A DNA stretch of 64,000 nucleotides from Galbibacter pacificus. Its GTDB lineage: Bacteria; Bacteroidota; Bacteroidia; Flavobacteriales; Flavobacteriaceae. Both the position numbers and the translations under genes were made by a program. Under the pieces are notes generated by a model that worked only from the letters and a program-made list of their open reading frames with translations, was not told the DNA's origin and did no database searches. The DNA lies in NCBI RefSeq assembly GCF_029603155.1, contig NZ_JAPMUA010000001.1, positions 248,001 through 312,000 on the forward strand, given 5' to 3'. This document shows, in pieces, positions 1 through 8,344 of this stretch (position 1 is its first letter; each line of letters starts with the position of its first letter).

Positions 1-227
1 TTGAATATATAACTGAATTGCGGGTTGTATTCGGTGTAATCTGGATGAAATTTCTTAAGGACAAATTCTTCAAAAAACCAAGTGGTATGCCCTAAATGCC
101 ATTTTGGGGGTGAGACGTCAATGGTTGGTTGGACTACATAATCTTCCTGGGTTAATGGCGCGCATATTTCTTCTGTGGTTTGCCTTGTTTGTATAAAATC
201 GCCAATAATTTGGTTGGTGATTATCAT
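1..227 (-). CDS. EgtB-like protein, N-terminus (partial)
   Basis: The first 75 codons of a gene that runs off the left edge. The reading starts at an ATG at 227 and is open to base 1. Residues 41-51 contain the PKWHLGHTTWF motif, which matches the N-terminal DinB-like domain of EgtB-type ergothioneine synthases, where the histidines help bind the catalytic iron. The expected C-terminal FGE-sulfatase domain lies outside the window. EgtB enzymes are non-haem iron sulfoxide synthases that join cysteine or gamma-glutamylcysteine to hercynine. Recognition rests on this motif only, so a related DinB/SUMF1 protein is possible. In flavobacteria an egtD methyltransferase often follows, but that cannot be seen here. 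Confidence 0.72.
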   Translation of the reverse strand, partial: MIITNQIIGDFIQTRQTTEEICAPLTQEDYVVQPTIDVSPPKWHLGHTTWFFEEFVLKKFHPDYTEYNPQFSYIF

Positions 228-558
228 AACAGTAATCGTTTTCTTATTGTTCTGTAAATAAATTTAACGATTTTATGTAAAGCTTTTTGTTTTAAGTAGT
301 TAAAAGATGTTAAAAATGGAGATTATGAACTATTGTATTTAAATTTTTTTATAGCCAAACTACCTCTTTATATTCTTGTATTGTTCATAACATTGATTTC
401 ATCAGCAACAAAGTATTCAATAGGATCATCTTCTTGATTTTGAGCGGGAGTTACATTCATGTTGCTTTTATTTAATATGTCTAATATTTCCTGTCTAAAT
501 TTTTTATTGTCATAAATTACTACGCTGTTTTTAATGGCCCCTATTTTAGAGCAACTTA
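228..558. other. Intergenic stretch between egtB-like gene and thyA
   Basis: This 331-base AT-rich gap holds no gene that I can support. On the minus strand a frame is open from about 577 to a stop at 368, giving about 69 codons, but the only ATG codons are near its end. It could be the tail of a decayed gene. The part next to 227 should contain the egtB promoter; TAAATTTA-like and TTACAT-like sequences are present but do not match the full flavobacterial consensus. Confidence 0.4.
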
Positions 559-1383
559 TTAAATGGCCACAACCCCTTTAATATGTGGGTGCGGATCGTA
601 ATTTTCCAATGTAAAATCATCAAATTTAAAGTTGAATATATCTTTTACGTCTGGGTTTAATTTCATGATAGGCAATGGTCTTGGGGTTCTGGAAAGTTGC
701 AGTTTCAATTGTTCCGTGTGGTTGTTGTATATATGGGCATCGCCAAAAGTGTGGATAAAATCGCCGGGCTGGTAGCCGCATACTTGTGCCATCATCATGG
801 TAAACAATGCATAAGAGGCAATATTAAATGGAACGCCCAGAAAAATATCGGCACTGCGCTGGTACAATTGACAGGAAAGTTTTCCATTGGCCACATAAAA
901 CTGAAAAAATGCATGGCACGGGGGCAATGCGGCTTTTCCATTGGTCACGTTCTCGTCAAAAGAAACCGATGTATCCGGTAAAACGCTTGGGTTCCATGCC
1001 GAGACCAGCATTCTTCGGCTGTTCGGATTATTTTTTAGCGTTTCCACAACTTCCTTTATCTGGTCTATTTCCTCACTGTTCCAATTTCTCCATTGGTGGC
1101 CATAAACCGGGCCCAGATCTCCATTCTCATCGGCCCACTCGTTCCAAATACGCACGCCATTGTCTTGTAGGTATTTTACATTTGTATCGCCATTTAAAAA
1201 CCATAGAAGCTCATGAATAATCGATTTTAAATGCAATTTTTTGGTGGTAACCATAGGAAACCCTTCACTTAAATCAAACCGCATCTGGTAACCAAAAACA
1301 CTTTTGGTCCCCGTTCCGGTTCTGTCCCCTTTTTCATTTCCATGTTCCAAAACATGCCTAACAAGATCGTGATACTGCTTCAT
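559..1383 (-). CDS. thyA: Thymidylate synthase
   Basis: Converts dUMP and 5,10-methylene-THF to dTMP and dihydrofolate in the cytosol. I use the ATG at 1383 (274 residues). The longer frame from 1485 reads through a GC-rich repeat and adds 34 residues unlike any ThyA. The product begins MKQYHDLVRHVLE and has the RTGTGT phosphate-binding arginine near residue 21. The catalytic Cys156 is in PPCH, followed by QRSADIFLGVPFN, and the C-terminal HPHIKG is normal. The catalytic Cys lies about ten residues later than in E. coli ThyA because of a short insertion (about 134-152). A nucleoside transporter and a deoxynucleoside kinase elsewhere in the window also serve nucleotide salvage. Confidence 0.97.
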   Translation of the reverse strand: MKQYHDLVRHVLEHGNEKGDRTGTGTKSVFGYQMRFDLSEGFPMVTTKKLHLKSIIHELLWFLNGDTNVKYLQDNGVRIWNEWADENGDLGPVYGHQWRNWNSEEIDQIKEVVETLKNNPNSRRMLVSAWNPSVLPDTSVSFDENVTNGKAALPPCHAFFQFYVANGKLSCQLYQRSADIFLGVPFNIASYALFTMMMAQVCGYQPGDFIHTFGDAHIYNNHTEQLKLQLSRTPRPLPIMKLNPDVKDIFNFKFDDFTLENYDPHPHIKGVVAI

Positions 1384-1413
1384 GCTGCTCATTCTATAAA
1401 GTGAGAAATTATT

Positions 1414-1535
1414 TGGGCGTTCCCCGACCCCTCCTTCCCGTCGGGTGCGGGGCGGGCTTTCCGAGGTATACGCCTGTATGGCCACTGCCAGTCAGCCGGG
1501 GTACCTTACTGTAATCCCTAACGCGCTGTATTGCG
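1414..1535. repeat. GC-rich dispersed repeat candidate upstream of thyA
   Basis: About 120 bases of very GC-rich sequence in an AT-rich genome. It contains a CCCGAC/GTCGGG inverted pair followed by a C/G-rich run and then a more mixed 3' half. From memory it resembles a repeat scattered through many flavobacterial genomes, but no second copy lies in this window. It sits directly in front of the thyA start, so it would be in the promoter or 5' leader. It makes an upstream in-frame extension of thyA look open by chance. Confidence 0.55.
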
Positions 1536-1622
1536 AAAATAAAAAAAGCTGTGCATTCATTTTTAAATGCCCGTGTTTATTTATCAAAAGGTTATCAACG
1601 TAATTGTAAATGCCATCCAGAT

Positions 1623-2678
1623 TTACTCACTTCCAAAGCTAAAAGTAGGATCCAGTTTAGCGGCTTGCATGCCCACCCTAAAAATTGCATAGGTTACATT
1701 TTTAAAAGGGTCTTCGTAATTCCCCGAAACCAGGTCGGCATTGCTAACGCTGGCCGGCACCAGTTTTCCGTAGGTGGGGTAATAAAAGGCATCGGCATTT
1801 ATAAATTGCATGAAATCCTTTCCCCGGGCCAATACACAAAATCCGGGCGACAAGGCACCTATTTTTATACGTTCGTTACCGCCGGTATAATTGTTTTTGG
1901 CTTTTTGCGAAAGCGCCAAGCGTAATGGCCTGCTTTTAAAAAGCACTTCGGGACTTGATTTGTCCAACTTGTTCAACAGTTCGTCAATTAAATTAATGGC
2001 ACTGTGGGTAATGGCCGGAAAACCAATAGTACTTGTAAACACACGTCCGGTTTTCGATTGAAAAAAATTAAATATACGTTGCCACCATTTGGGTTCTTCG
2101 TGCTTTACCACTTCGAAGGTCATTTTTGCCAGTCCGCCGGGAATTTCAATGGGCCTATTGCCAAAAGCCTGCTTAAAATCGGCCTTAAGGTCCTTGGGGG
2201 TCGCTGGTTCTTTCTTCTCGTTATTGTAGAGGTCCAGCCCGGCCGCAATACTCCAAAATACAATGTCAAAATTGCTATTGACCGTACTTTCGTCCTGACC
2301 GATATTAATGCGCATGGTGGCCCGTGTATTTTTGTCTATTTTTACATCGTCCCCGATATGGAACGATTGCATGTCGAGATTCATCAAAACATCGGGTGTT
2401 TCCGTGTTCCCTTCAATACTCGGTGTAACTTCCGAAGATTCAAAAATTGCGGCACCATCTGCTTTGTCAGAAAGTTGAAATACAATAAACTGGTTACTAA
2501 GTTCCTTTTCAGAAAGAATAATGCTGTCTTCTTTTGTAAAAATAACCGAGCCCCTGTTTTTTGGTAGCTTGTAGGCGGCTAGTCCTGGATTTTCAACGGC
2601 ATTGGCTATAGAAGCATCCGTTTCGGGATATAGCTCGGGCACCAAAATGTCTTTTTCCTTAAAATTAAATGGTTTCAT
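1623..2678 (-). CDS. Hypothetical protein
   Basis: I do not recognise this 351-residue protein. It has no signal peptide or membrane segment and looks like a soluble mixed alpha/beta protein. A Trp-rich piece (EEPKWWQRIFNFF) lies about two thirds of the way along. I chose the ATG at 2678. The frame stays open upstream (TTG at 2705, and further to a stop near 2800), and that translated upstream part is not obviously junk, so the start is uncertain. It lies 123 bases downstream of the transporter gene on the same strand and could share its transcript. Function unknown. Confidence 0.75.
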   Translation of the reverse strand: MKPFNFKEKDILVPELYPETDASIANAVENPGLAAYKLPKNRGSVIFTKEDSIILSEKELSNQFIVFQLSDKADGAAIFESSEVTPSIEGNTETPDVLMNLDMQSFHIGDDVKIDKNTRATMRINIGQDESTVNSNFDIVFWSIAAGLDLYNNEKKEPATPKDLKADFKQAFGNRPIEIPGGLAKMTFEVVKHEEPKWWQRIFNFFQSKTGRVFTSTIGFPAITHSAINLIDELLNKLDKSSPEVLFKSRPLRLALSQKAKNNYTGGNERIKIGALSPGFCVLARGKDFMQFINADAFYYPTYGKLVPASVSNADLVSGNYEDPFKNVTYAIFRVGMQAAKLDPTFSFGSE

Positions 2679-2801
2679 GGCAGGCAAATATTTATCAATA
2701 AACAATGAGGTTGCTGCTTGGGGAATACCAAAGATAAGGTACTTGTCCCATTGAAAAAAGTATTTGTATAACTGTAGATAATGTTTGCCTTGAAATTTAA
2801 G

Positions 2802-4472
2802 CTATCCAATAATCATCCCGGCAATGGTAGCTGAAAGGAGCGAGGCCAAGGAGCCCCCGATAACAGCTTTCATTCCAAACTCTGATAAATTTTTGCGTTG
2901 TCCGGGAGCCAAAGATCCGATGCCTCCAATTTGAATCCCAATGGATGCAAAATTGGCAAATCCACAAAGCATATACGTGGCCATGATAACCGATTTATTG
3001 TATGTAAAATGCGTGGTGCTGGCTACATTTTTTAATTCGGCCAATTGAACATAGCCTACAAATTCGCTCGCGGCCAATTTTATACCCAATAACTGCCCCA
3101 TGAGCATCATATCTTCTTTGGCTACGCCAATGAGCCACATAAGCGGCGCAAAAACGAAACCGAGAATAGACTCAAGGGAAAAAGATTCGTAGGGCGTGTA
3201 ATTGGCCATAAGGGTATTTAGCGAAGTAATGTGCCCGATTCTTCCGAGGCCATAATTTATCATGGCAATAAAAGCAATAAAAACCAAGAGCATGGCGCCC
3301 ACATTGGCGGCCAGTTTAAGTCCTTCGGTGGTACCGTTTGCAATTGCATCAAGAATGTTGGAGCCTATTTTATCTGAAGATACTTCAACATCGGTTACAA
3401 TATCTTCTACTTGAGGATACAGCATTTTAGACACTACAATGGCGCCCGGAGCGGCCATAACTGAAGCGGCCAATAAATGCTTGGCAAATTGCAGGCGCAA
3501 TGCCGGATCGTCGCCACCTAAAAAACCAATATAGGCGGCAAGCACGCCTCCGGCAACGGTGGCCATACCGCCAACCATGACCAGGAGGATTTCGGATCTG
3601 TTCATTCGCTCCAAATAAGCTTTTATCATCAAAGGTGCTTCTGTTTGCCCTAGAAATATATTCCCGGCTACCGATAAACTTTCTGCGCCCGAAATTCCCA
3701 ATAATTTTGTAAGCACCCAAGCCATTCCCTTTACTATCACCTGAATAATTCCCAAATAGAACAGCACCGATGTCAGGGCAGAGAAAAATACAATGGTTGG
3801 CAATACCTGAAAAAGAAAAATATAACCAAAGCTGGTCGTATCCATTAAACCGCCAAGAAGGAATTCGCTCCCGGCGGCCGTAAAATCTAATACAAGAACA
3901 AAAATACTTCCCAGCCATTCAAAAGTTTTTTGAACAAACGAGATTTCCAATACGCCAATAGCCAATATTAATTGCGAGGCCAGGCCAATGCCCACGGTTT
4001 TCCAGTTAATGGCCCTGCGGTTGCTGCTACACAAAAAAGCAATAAACAATAAGGATAGCATGCCTAAAACGCCCCGCCATAAGCTTTCAAAGCTAAAACC
4101 TTGATTGGGTATTATGTTTTGTGCCTCTTTTGAAGAAACCAACGCTTGGCCATTTGCCGAGGATGGCGTAAAATTGTAAGTGGCGGTTTTGTTGCCGAAT
4201 ACCAATGTAGAATCGGTAAGCTCGGCTACTTTATACCTTTCGAGGCTGTCGGCCGGAGTGTCGTAATATAATATAAGGTTGTTGTTTTGGAAGATGTAGC
4301 TCCCTTTATAATCAAGGCCTTTTTTTTTGAAACTGAAATCGCCTTCTTTAAACCGTATTTCTTTTATTGAAGATGTATTTTTTTGAGAGCCCCAGTTTTT
4401 TTCGATATCCTGAGCAAACAATGCCCCCGTAAAACAAACCGATAATAGTAGGAGTAGTATATTTTTCAACAC
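2802..4472 (-). CDS. NupC/CNT family nucleoside transporter
   Basis: A concentrative nucleoside transporter importing nucleosides with Na+ or H+ across the inner membrane. Of 556 residues, 1-20 are a signal peptide (ending LFAQ). Residues 21-120 are a hydrophilic, probably periplasmic, beta-rich domain. From about 132 onward the protein is membrane-embedded. The substrate motif GQTEAP is at 275-280 and NFAS, typical of the CNT C-terminal half, is at 507-510. The N-terminal secreted domain is absent from the shorter bacterial NupC, but I believe it is common in Bacteroidota homologues. Specific substrates cannot be read from sequence. The next gene upstream encodes a nuclease-family protein, a loose nucleic-acid link. 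Confidence 0.92.
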   Translation of the reverse strand: MLKNILLLLLSVCFTGALFAQDIEKNWGSQKNTSSIKEIRFKEGDFSFKKKGLDYKGSYIFQNNNLILYYDTPADSLERYKVAELTDSTLVFGNKTATYNFTPSSANGQALVSSKEAQNIIPNQGFSFESLWRGVLGMLSLLFIAFLCSSNRRAINWKTVGIGLASQLILAIGVLEISFVQKTFEWLGSIFVLVLDFTAAGSEFLLGGLMDTTSFGYIFLFQVLPTIVFFSALTSVLFYLGIIQVIVKGMAWVLTKLLGISGAESLSVAGNIFLGQTEAPLMIKAYLERMNRSEILLVMVGGMATVAGGVLAAYIGFLGGDDPALRLQFAKHLLAASVMAAPGAIVVSKMLYPQVEDIVTDVEVSSDKIGSNILDAIANGTTEGLKLAANVGAMLLVFIAFIAMINYGLGRIGHITSLNTLMANYTPYESFSLESILGFVFAPLMWLIGVAKEDMMLMGQLLGIKLAASEFVGYVQLAELKNVASTTHFTYNKSVIMATYMLCGFANFASIGIQIGGIGSLAPGQRKNLSEFGMKAVIGGSLASLLSATIAGMIIG

Positions 4473-4535
4473 GTTTTTGTTTAAATAAATTGATGTTAGT
4501 TACGGCGGATTGGTTAAATATGCTTAATATAGTTT

Positions 4536-5156
4536 TTATTTTTCTTCCCTTTTGGAAATCTCATCCCTTATTTTGGCCGCCTTTTCATAATCTTCATTGG
4601 CAACGGCACCATCCAACATGGTATAAAGTTCTTGCAGGGAATAGGTTCTGTAGGAAGTATCGGACTTTGACGGTTTGTCTTCATTGCTCAGCACTTCGTC
4701 TACAATAATGCTTTCTTCCTGCTGTTCGTCTTCCTTTGGGGAAAATTTTAAATAAATCCCGGCCTTGTCCAGAATGTTTTTGTAAGTAAAAATGGGTGCG
4801 TTAAAGCGCAATGCAAGTGCAATGGCGTCGCTGGTACGGGCATCTATAATTTCTTCTATTTTGTCGCGTTCGCAAATAATACTGGAATAAAAAACACCAT
4901 CTACCAGTTTGTGTATAATTACCTGTTTTACCACAATTTCAAAACGGTCTGCAAAGCTTTTAAAGAGGTCGTGGGTTAAGGGTCTTGGGGGTTTTATCTC
5001 TTTTTCCAGTGCAATGGCTATGGATTGTGCTTCAAAGGCCCCGATAACAATGGGCAATTTTCTTTCTCCGTCTACTTCATTCAATATTAAAGCATATGCC
5101 CCGTTTTGGGTTTGACTATAAGAAATTCCTTTTATGTTTAATTTTACTAAACTCAT
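4536..5156 (-). CDS. Bifunctional nuclease (DUF151) family protein with UVR motif
   Basis: A 206-residue protein with two parts. Residues 1-135 form the DUF151/BFN domain, with the recognisable stretches VDGERKLPIVIGAFEAQ and DARTSDAIALALR. Residues about 172-206 form a UvrB/UvrC-type helical hairpin (LQELYTMLDGAVANEDYEKA). Plant members have DNase and RNase activity; the bacterial role is not established. It is transcribed toward the nucleoside transporter, 63 bases away, so the two may be an operon. A strong hairpin separates it from etfA upstream. Confidence 0.9.
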   Translation of the reverse strand: MSLVKLNIKGISYSQTQNGAYALILNEVDGERKLPIVIGAFEAQSIAIALEKEIKPPRPLTHDLFKSFADRFEIVVKQVIIHKLVDGVFYSSIICERDKIEEIIDARTSDAIALALRFNAPIFTYKNILDKAGIYLKFSPKEDEQQEESIIVDEVLSNEDKPSKSDTSYRTYSLQELYTMLDGAVANEDYEKAAKIRDEISKREEK

Positions 5157-5174
5157 ACATCATTTAAAATAGCG

Positions 5175-5219
5175 AGGGCTGTCTAAACAATGGGCAAATC
5201 CCAAAATTTAGACAGCCCT
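5175..5219 (-). terminator. Terminator after etfA
   Basis: A perfect 13-bp inverted repeat (AGGGCTGTCTAAA and its complement) with a smaller GGG/CCC hairpin in its loop lies between the etfA stop and the next gene on the same strand. The T-run on the minus strand is weak, so attenuation or RNA end protection is also possible. Confidence 0.7.
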
Positions 5220-5242
5220 TTAGGGGCACAATTTAACAAAAA

Positions 5243-6211
5243 TTATGCGTTATTCGCTTTAAATTCTTTCAATTTTTCAATTAGTTGCGGAACTACTTCA
5301 AAGGCATCTCCAACCACACCGTAATCGGCGGCCTTGAAGAATGGAGCTTCCGCGTCGTTGTTTATAACCAGTTTTACTTTGGATGCGTTGATCCCGGCCA
5401 AATGCTGAATTGCCCCAGAAATACCAACGGCAACATATAAGTTGGCTGCCACAGGCTTTCCTGTTTGGCCAACATGCTCGCTATGTGGGCGCCAACCCAT
5501 GTCTGAAACTGGTTTGGAACAGGCGGTGGCTGCACCGAGCACATCGGCTAATTCTTCAATCATTTCCCAATTTTCGGGACCTTTAAGTCCGCGTCCGCCC
5601 GATACTACAATTTCTGCATCGGCTATGGTTACTTTGCCCGTTACTTTATCAACATTGGTCACTTCCGTAGAAAAATCGGCTTCATTTAATTCGGGGGAAA
5701 AACTTTCTTCGGTTGCGGCACCGTTGTTTTCCTTTAAACCATAGGCATTTTTGGAAAGCCCGATGAGTTTTACTTCCGAAGAAATTTCGGTAATATTGAA
5801 AGCTTTATTGGTAAAGGCTGTGCGCTTTACTTTAAATGGGCTGTCGCTTTCCGGTAATGCAACTACATTGGAGGCATAACCGGCATTGAGGTTGATAGCC
5901 AATATGGGCGCCATGAATTTTGCATTGGCACTTGAGCTTACTATTACTACTTTACTGTTTTCTTTTTGGGCGGCTTGTTTTAGTACATCGGCATAGGCCT
6001 TTGCGTTAAAATTACCCAGCTTATCGTTTTTTACGGTTAAAACCTTGTCGACACCATATTTAGATAATTCATTGGTGCTTTCGGCATTCACGGTTACGGC
6101 AGTTACCGTAGCCCCAAGCATATCTGCAACTCCTTTTGCGTAGGAAGCTACTTCTAATGCGGTTTTTTTAAGTTTTCCGTTTTCCGTTTCGGTATAAACA
6201 AGAACAGACAT
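5243..6211 (-). CDS. etfA: Electron transfer flavoprotein subunit alpha
   Basis: FAD-binding half of the EtfAB heterodimer, which takes electrons from acyl-CoA dehydrogenases and passes them to the membrane ETF:quinone oxidoreductase. Of 322 residues, the N-terminal half is the ETF fold, and the C-terminal half carries the alpha signature QTGKPVAANLYVAVGISGAI followed by QHLAGI, which holds FAD. Length is typical. etfB lies 176 bases upstream on the same strand, an unusually long gap filled with AT-rich repeats, so the two subunits may not be tightly co-translated. Confidence 0.97.
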   Translation of the reverse strand: MSVLVYTETENGKLKKTALEVASYAKGVADMLGATVTAVTVNAESTNELSKYGVDKVLTVKNDKLGNFNAKAYADVLKQAAQKENSKVVIVSSSANAKFMAPILAINLNAGYASNVVALPESDSPFKVKRTAFTNKAFNITEISSEVKLIGLSKNAYGLKENNGAATEESFSPELNEADFSTEVTNVDKVTGKVTIADAEIVVSGGRGLKGPENWEMIEELADVLGAATACSKPVSDMGWRPHSEHVGQTGKPVAANLYVAVGISGAIQHLAGINASKVKLVINNDAEAPFFKAADYGVVGDAFEVVPQLIEKLKEFKANNA

Positions 6212-6216
6212 ATTTT

Positions 6217-6387
6217 ATGAGTTATAAAGTTATAAAGTTGAAAGTTTCAAGATCTTATTGTTTTTACTTGTATTGAGATCCTCTCATTTTTCAGCTTTGT
6301 ATATTTTTATGTTTTATATGGTTGAAAGTTATAATGTTGCAAAGTTAGAAGGTATAATTACGCTAACTTTTTAACGGTTCAACTTCA
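6217..6387. repeat. AT-rich short repeats between etfB and etfA
   Basis: The spacer is built from variants of GTTATAAAGTTGAAAGTT in one orientation and related words such as AACTTTTTAACGG in the other. Similar words occur near 31522-31640, 39860-39900 and 20430-20460. They look like a family of short intergenic repeats, not coding sequence. Confidence 0.6.
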
Positions 6388-7128
6388 TTATATTACCTTA
6401 GCTTCGTTGTGCAGAAGGTCTACCAGCTCGTCTAAATTATCGGGGGAAATTAATTTAATAGCCCCTTTTGGTGCCGGCTTTTCAAAGAAAACGGCTTTTG
6501 TGGCAACGTCGCCACTAACGGGTTCTGTGATGTTGAGTGTTTTTTTACGGGCCATCATGATGCCGCGCATGTTGGGTATTTTAAGGTCGCTTTCTTCAAC
6601 CAGTCCTTTTTGACCACCGATAACGAGTGGAAAAGTTGTTTTTAAGGTTTCCTTACCACCGTCTATTTCACGGACGGCGGTTGCGGTTTCGCCTTCAACT
6701 TCGAGCCCGATACAATTATTAACATAATTTGCATCGATAAGGGTTGCCAGCATTCCCGGAACCATACCCCCGTTATAGTCTATAGATTCCCTTCCGGCAA
6801 TAATCAAGTTGTAATCTTTAGCAACCTCGGCAAGTTGTTTGGCAACAAAGTAGCCATCGGTTGGGGTTGCGTTTATTCTAATAGCTTCATCGGCACCTAT
6901 TGCCAGAGCTTTTCGCAGGGTAGGCTCGGTTTCGGGTCCACCAACATTAACCACCGTTACAGAGGCACCTTGTTTTTCCTTGAACCACATGGCACGCGTT
7001 AACCCAAATTCGTCATTGGGATTTATAACAAATTGCACGCCATTTGTATCAAACTTTGTATCTCCGTCGGTAAAATTTATCTTTGAGGTAGTGTCCGGTA
7101 CATGGCTTATACACACTAATATCTTCAT
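6388..7128 (-). CDS. etfB: Electron transfer flavoprotein subunit beta
   Basis: AMP-binding subunit of EtfAB. The 246 residues begin MKILVCISHVPDTTSKINF and contain the family region AGRESIDYNGGMVPGMLA (about 111-128), followed by the conserved GGQKGLVEESDLKIPN region near 170-186. Paired with etfA downstream. The start ATG lies just beyond the divergent promoter region shared with the pyruvate dehydrogenase gene. A TATCTTCG element about 40 bases upstream resembles a flavobacterial -7 box with one mismatch. Confidence 0.97.
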   Translation of the reverse strand: MKILVCISHVPDTTSKINFTDGDTKFDTNGVQFVINPNDEFGLTRAMWFKEKQGASVTVVNVGGPETEPTLRKALAIGADEAIRINATPTDGYFVAKQLAEVAKDYNLIIAGRESIDYNGGMVPGMLATLIDANYVNNCIGLEVEGETATAVREIDGGKETLKTTFPLVIGGQKGLVEESDLKIPNMRGIMMARKKTLNITEPVSGDVATKAVFFEKPAPKGAIKLISPDNLDELVDLLHNEAKVI

Positions 7129-7229
7129 ATTTTAGCTATTTTTTTGTGATTTTAATGAATGTGCTACGAAGATACTGATAATTTTAAAAATATACTATGC
7201 GTGCATAATAATTTTTTATTAAAATCTTA

Positions 7230-7261
7230 TTGAAATAGTTGTATTAGAATTACTATTTTTG
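7230..7261 (+). promoter_or_regulatory. Promoter of pdhB
   Basis: TTG at 7230-7232, 21 bases, then TATTTTTG at 7254-7261, an exact match to the Bacteroidota TTG/TAnnTTTG pattern. The predicted RNA start is about 35-40 bases before the ATG. Confidence 0.65.
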
Positions 7262-7304
7262 CTAAGCTTAAAAAAACAGACGTTAATAATATCAAAAAAA
7301 ATAG

Positions 7305-8282
7305 ATGAGAACAATTCAGTTTAGAGAAGCGATTTGTGAGGCGATGAGTGAAGAGATGCGTAAAGACGACACTATTTATTTAATGGGTGAAGAAGTTGCA
7401 GAATATAATGGTGCCTACAAAGCTTCTAAAGGAATGTTGGATGAATTTGGTCCAGACAGAGTGCTGGATACACCTATTTCCGAATTAGGTTTTGCCGGAA
7501 TAAGTGTGGGAGCAGCCATGAACGGGAATAGGCCTATTGTTGAGTTTATGACTTTTAATTTCTCCTTGGTTGGAATCGACCAGATTATAAACAATGCAGC
7601 AAAAATCCGCCAAATGTCCGGCGGTCAATTTAATTGTTCAATAGTTTTTAGAGGCCCCACCGCTTCTGCGGGTCAATTGGCGGCAACGCACTCGCAAGCT
7701 TTTGAAAGCTGGTTTGCCAATTGCCCGGGCTTGAAAGTAGTGGTCCCGTCTAATCCATATGATGCAAAAGGATTGTTGAAGTCTGCAATACGCGACAATG
7801 ACCCCGTTATATTTATGGAATCCGAGCAGATGTACGGAGACAAAGGTGAAGTTCCCGAAGATGAATACAACATACCATTGGGGGTTGCCGATATTAAAAG
7901 GGAAGGAAACGACGTTACTATTGTTTCTTTTGGAAAAATTATAAAAGAAGCCTACAAAGCAGCCGATGAGCTCGAAAAAGAAGGGATTAGTTGTGAGATA
8001 ATCGATTTAAGAACAGTAAGGCCAATGGACCATGATGCCATTCTTAAATCTGTTAAAAAAACAAACAGACTGGTAATTCTTGAAGAAGCATGGCCTTTTG
8101 GAAATGTTGCAACAGAAATAACCTACCAGGTACAATCGCAAATATTTGATTACCTCGATGCGCCAATCATTAAAATAAATACTGCCGATACGCCCGCGCC
8201 GTATTCTCCGGTTTTATTGCAGGAATGGTTGCCCAATGCAGGCGATGTTGTAAATGCGGTAAAAAAAGTTTTATACAAATAA
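7305..8282 (+). CDS. pdhB: Pyruvate dehydrogenase E1 component, beta subunit
   Basis: Works with the alpha subunit to decarboxylate pyruvate using thiamine diphosphate, feeding acetyl groups to E2. The 325 residues begin MRTIQFREAICEAM. They show the MGEEVAEYNGAYK glutamate that activates the thiazolium ring (Glu at about 29), RVLDTPISELGFAG, and the C-terminal VRPMDHDAI and ILEEAWPFG regions. It stands alone here with no E1 alpha, E2 or E3 nearby, as in many flavobacteria. It could in principle serve a branched-chain 2-oxoacid complex, but overall resemblance is to PdhB. Confidence 0.95.
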   Translation: MRTIQFREAICEAMSEEMRKDDTIYLMGEEVAEYNGAYKASKGMLDEFGPDRVLDTPISELGFAGISVGAAMNGNRPIVEFMTFNFSLVGIDQIINNAAKIRQMSGGQFNCSIVFRGPTASAGQLAATHSQAFESWFANCPGLKVVVPSNPYDAKGLLKSAIRDNDPVIFMESEQMYGDKGEVPEDEYNIPLGVADIKREGNDVTIVSFGKIIKEAYKAADELEKEGISCEIIDLRTVRPMDHDAILKSVKKTNRLVILEEAWPFGNVATEITYQVQSQIFDYLDAPIIKINTADTPAPYSPVLLQEWLPNAGDVVNAVKKVLYK

Positions 8283-8344
8283 AAGATTTTTCACGTTATT
8301 ATAACTTCACTGACTATCTTTGGTCAGTGAAGTTTTTATTTTTT

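Noticed and set aside
368..577. Minus-strand open frame of about 69 codons downstream of thyA
   Set aside because: No usable start codon except an ATG near the end leaving about 31 codons; no recognisable motif. May be a remnant, not called as a gene.
828..1220. Plus-strand frame of 130 codons inside thyA
   Set aside because: Antisense shadow of the thyA coding sequence.
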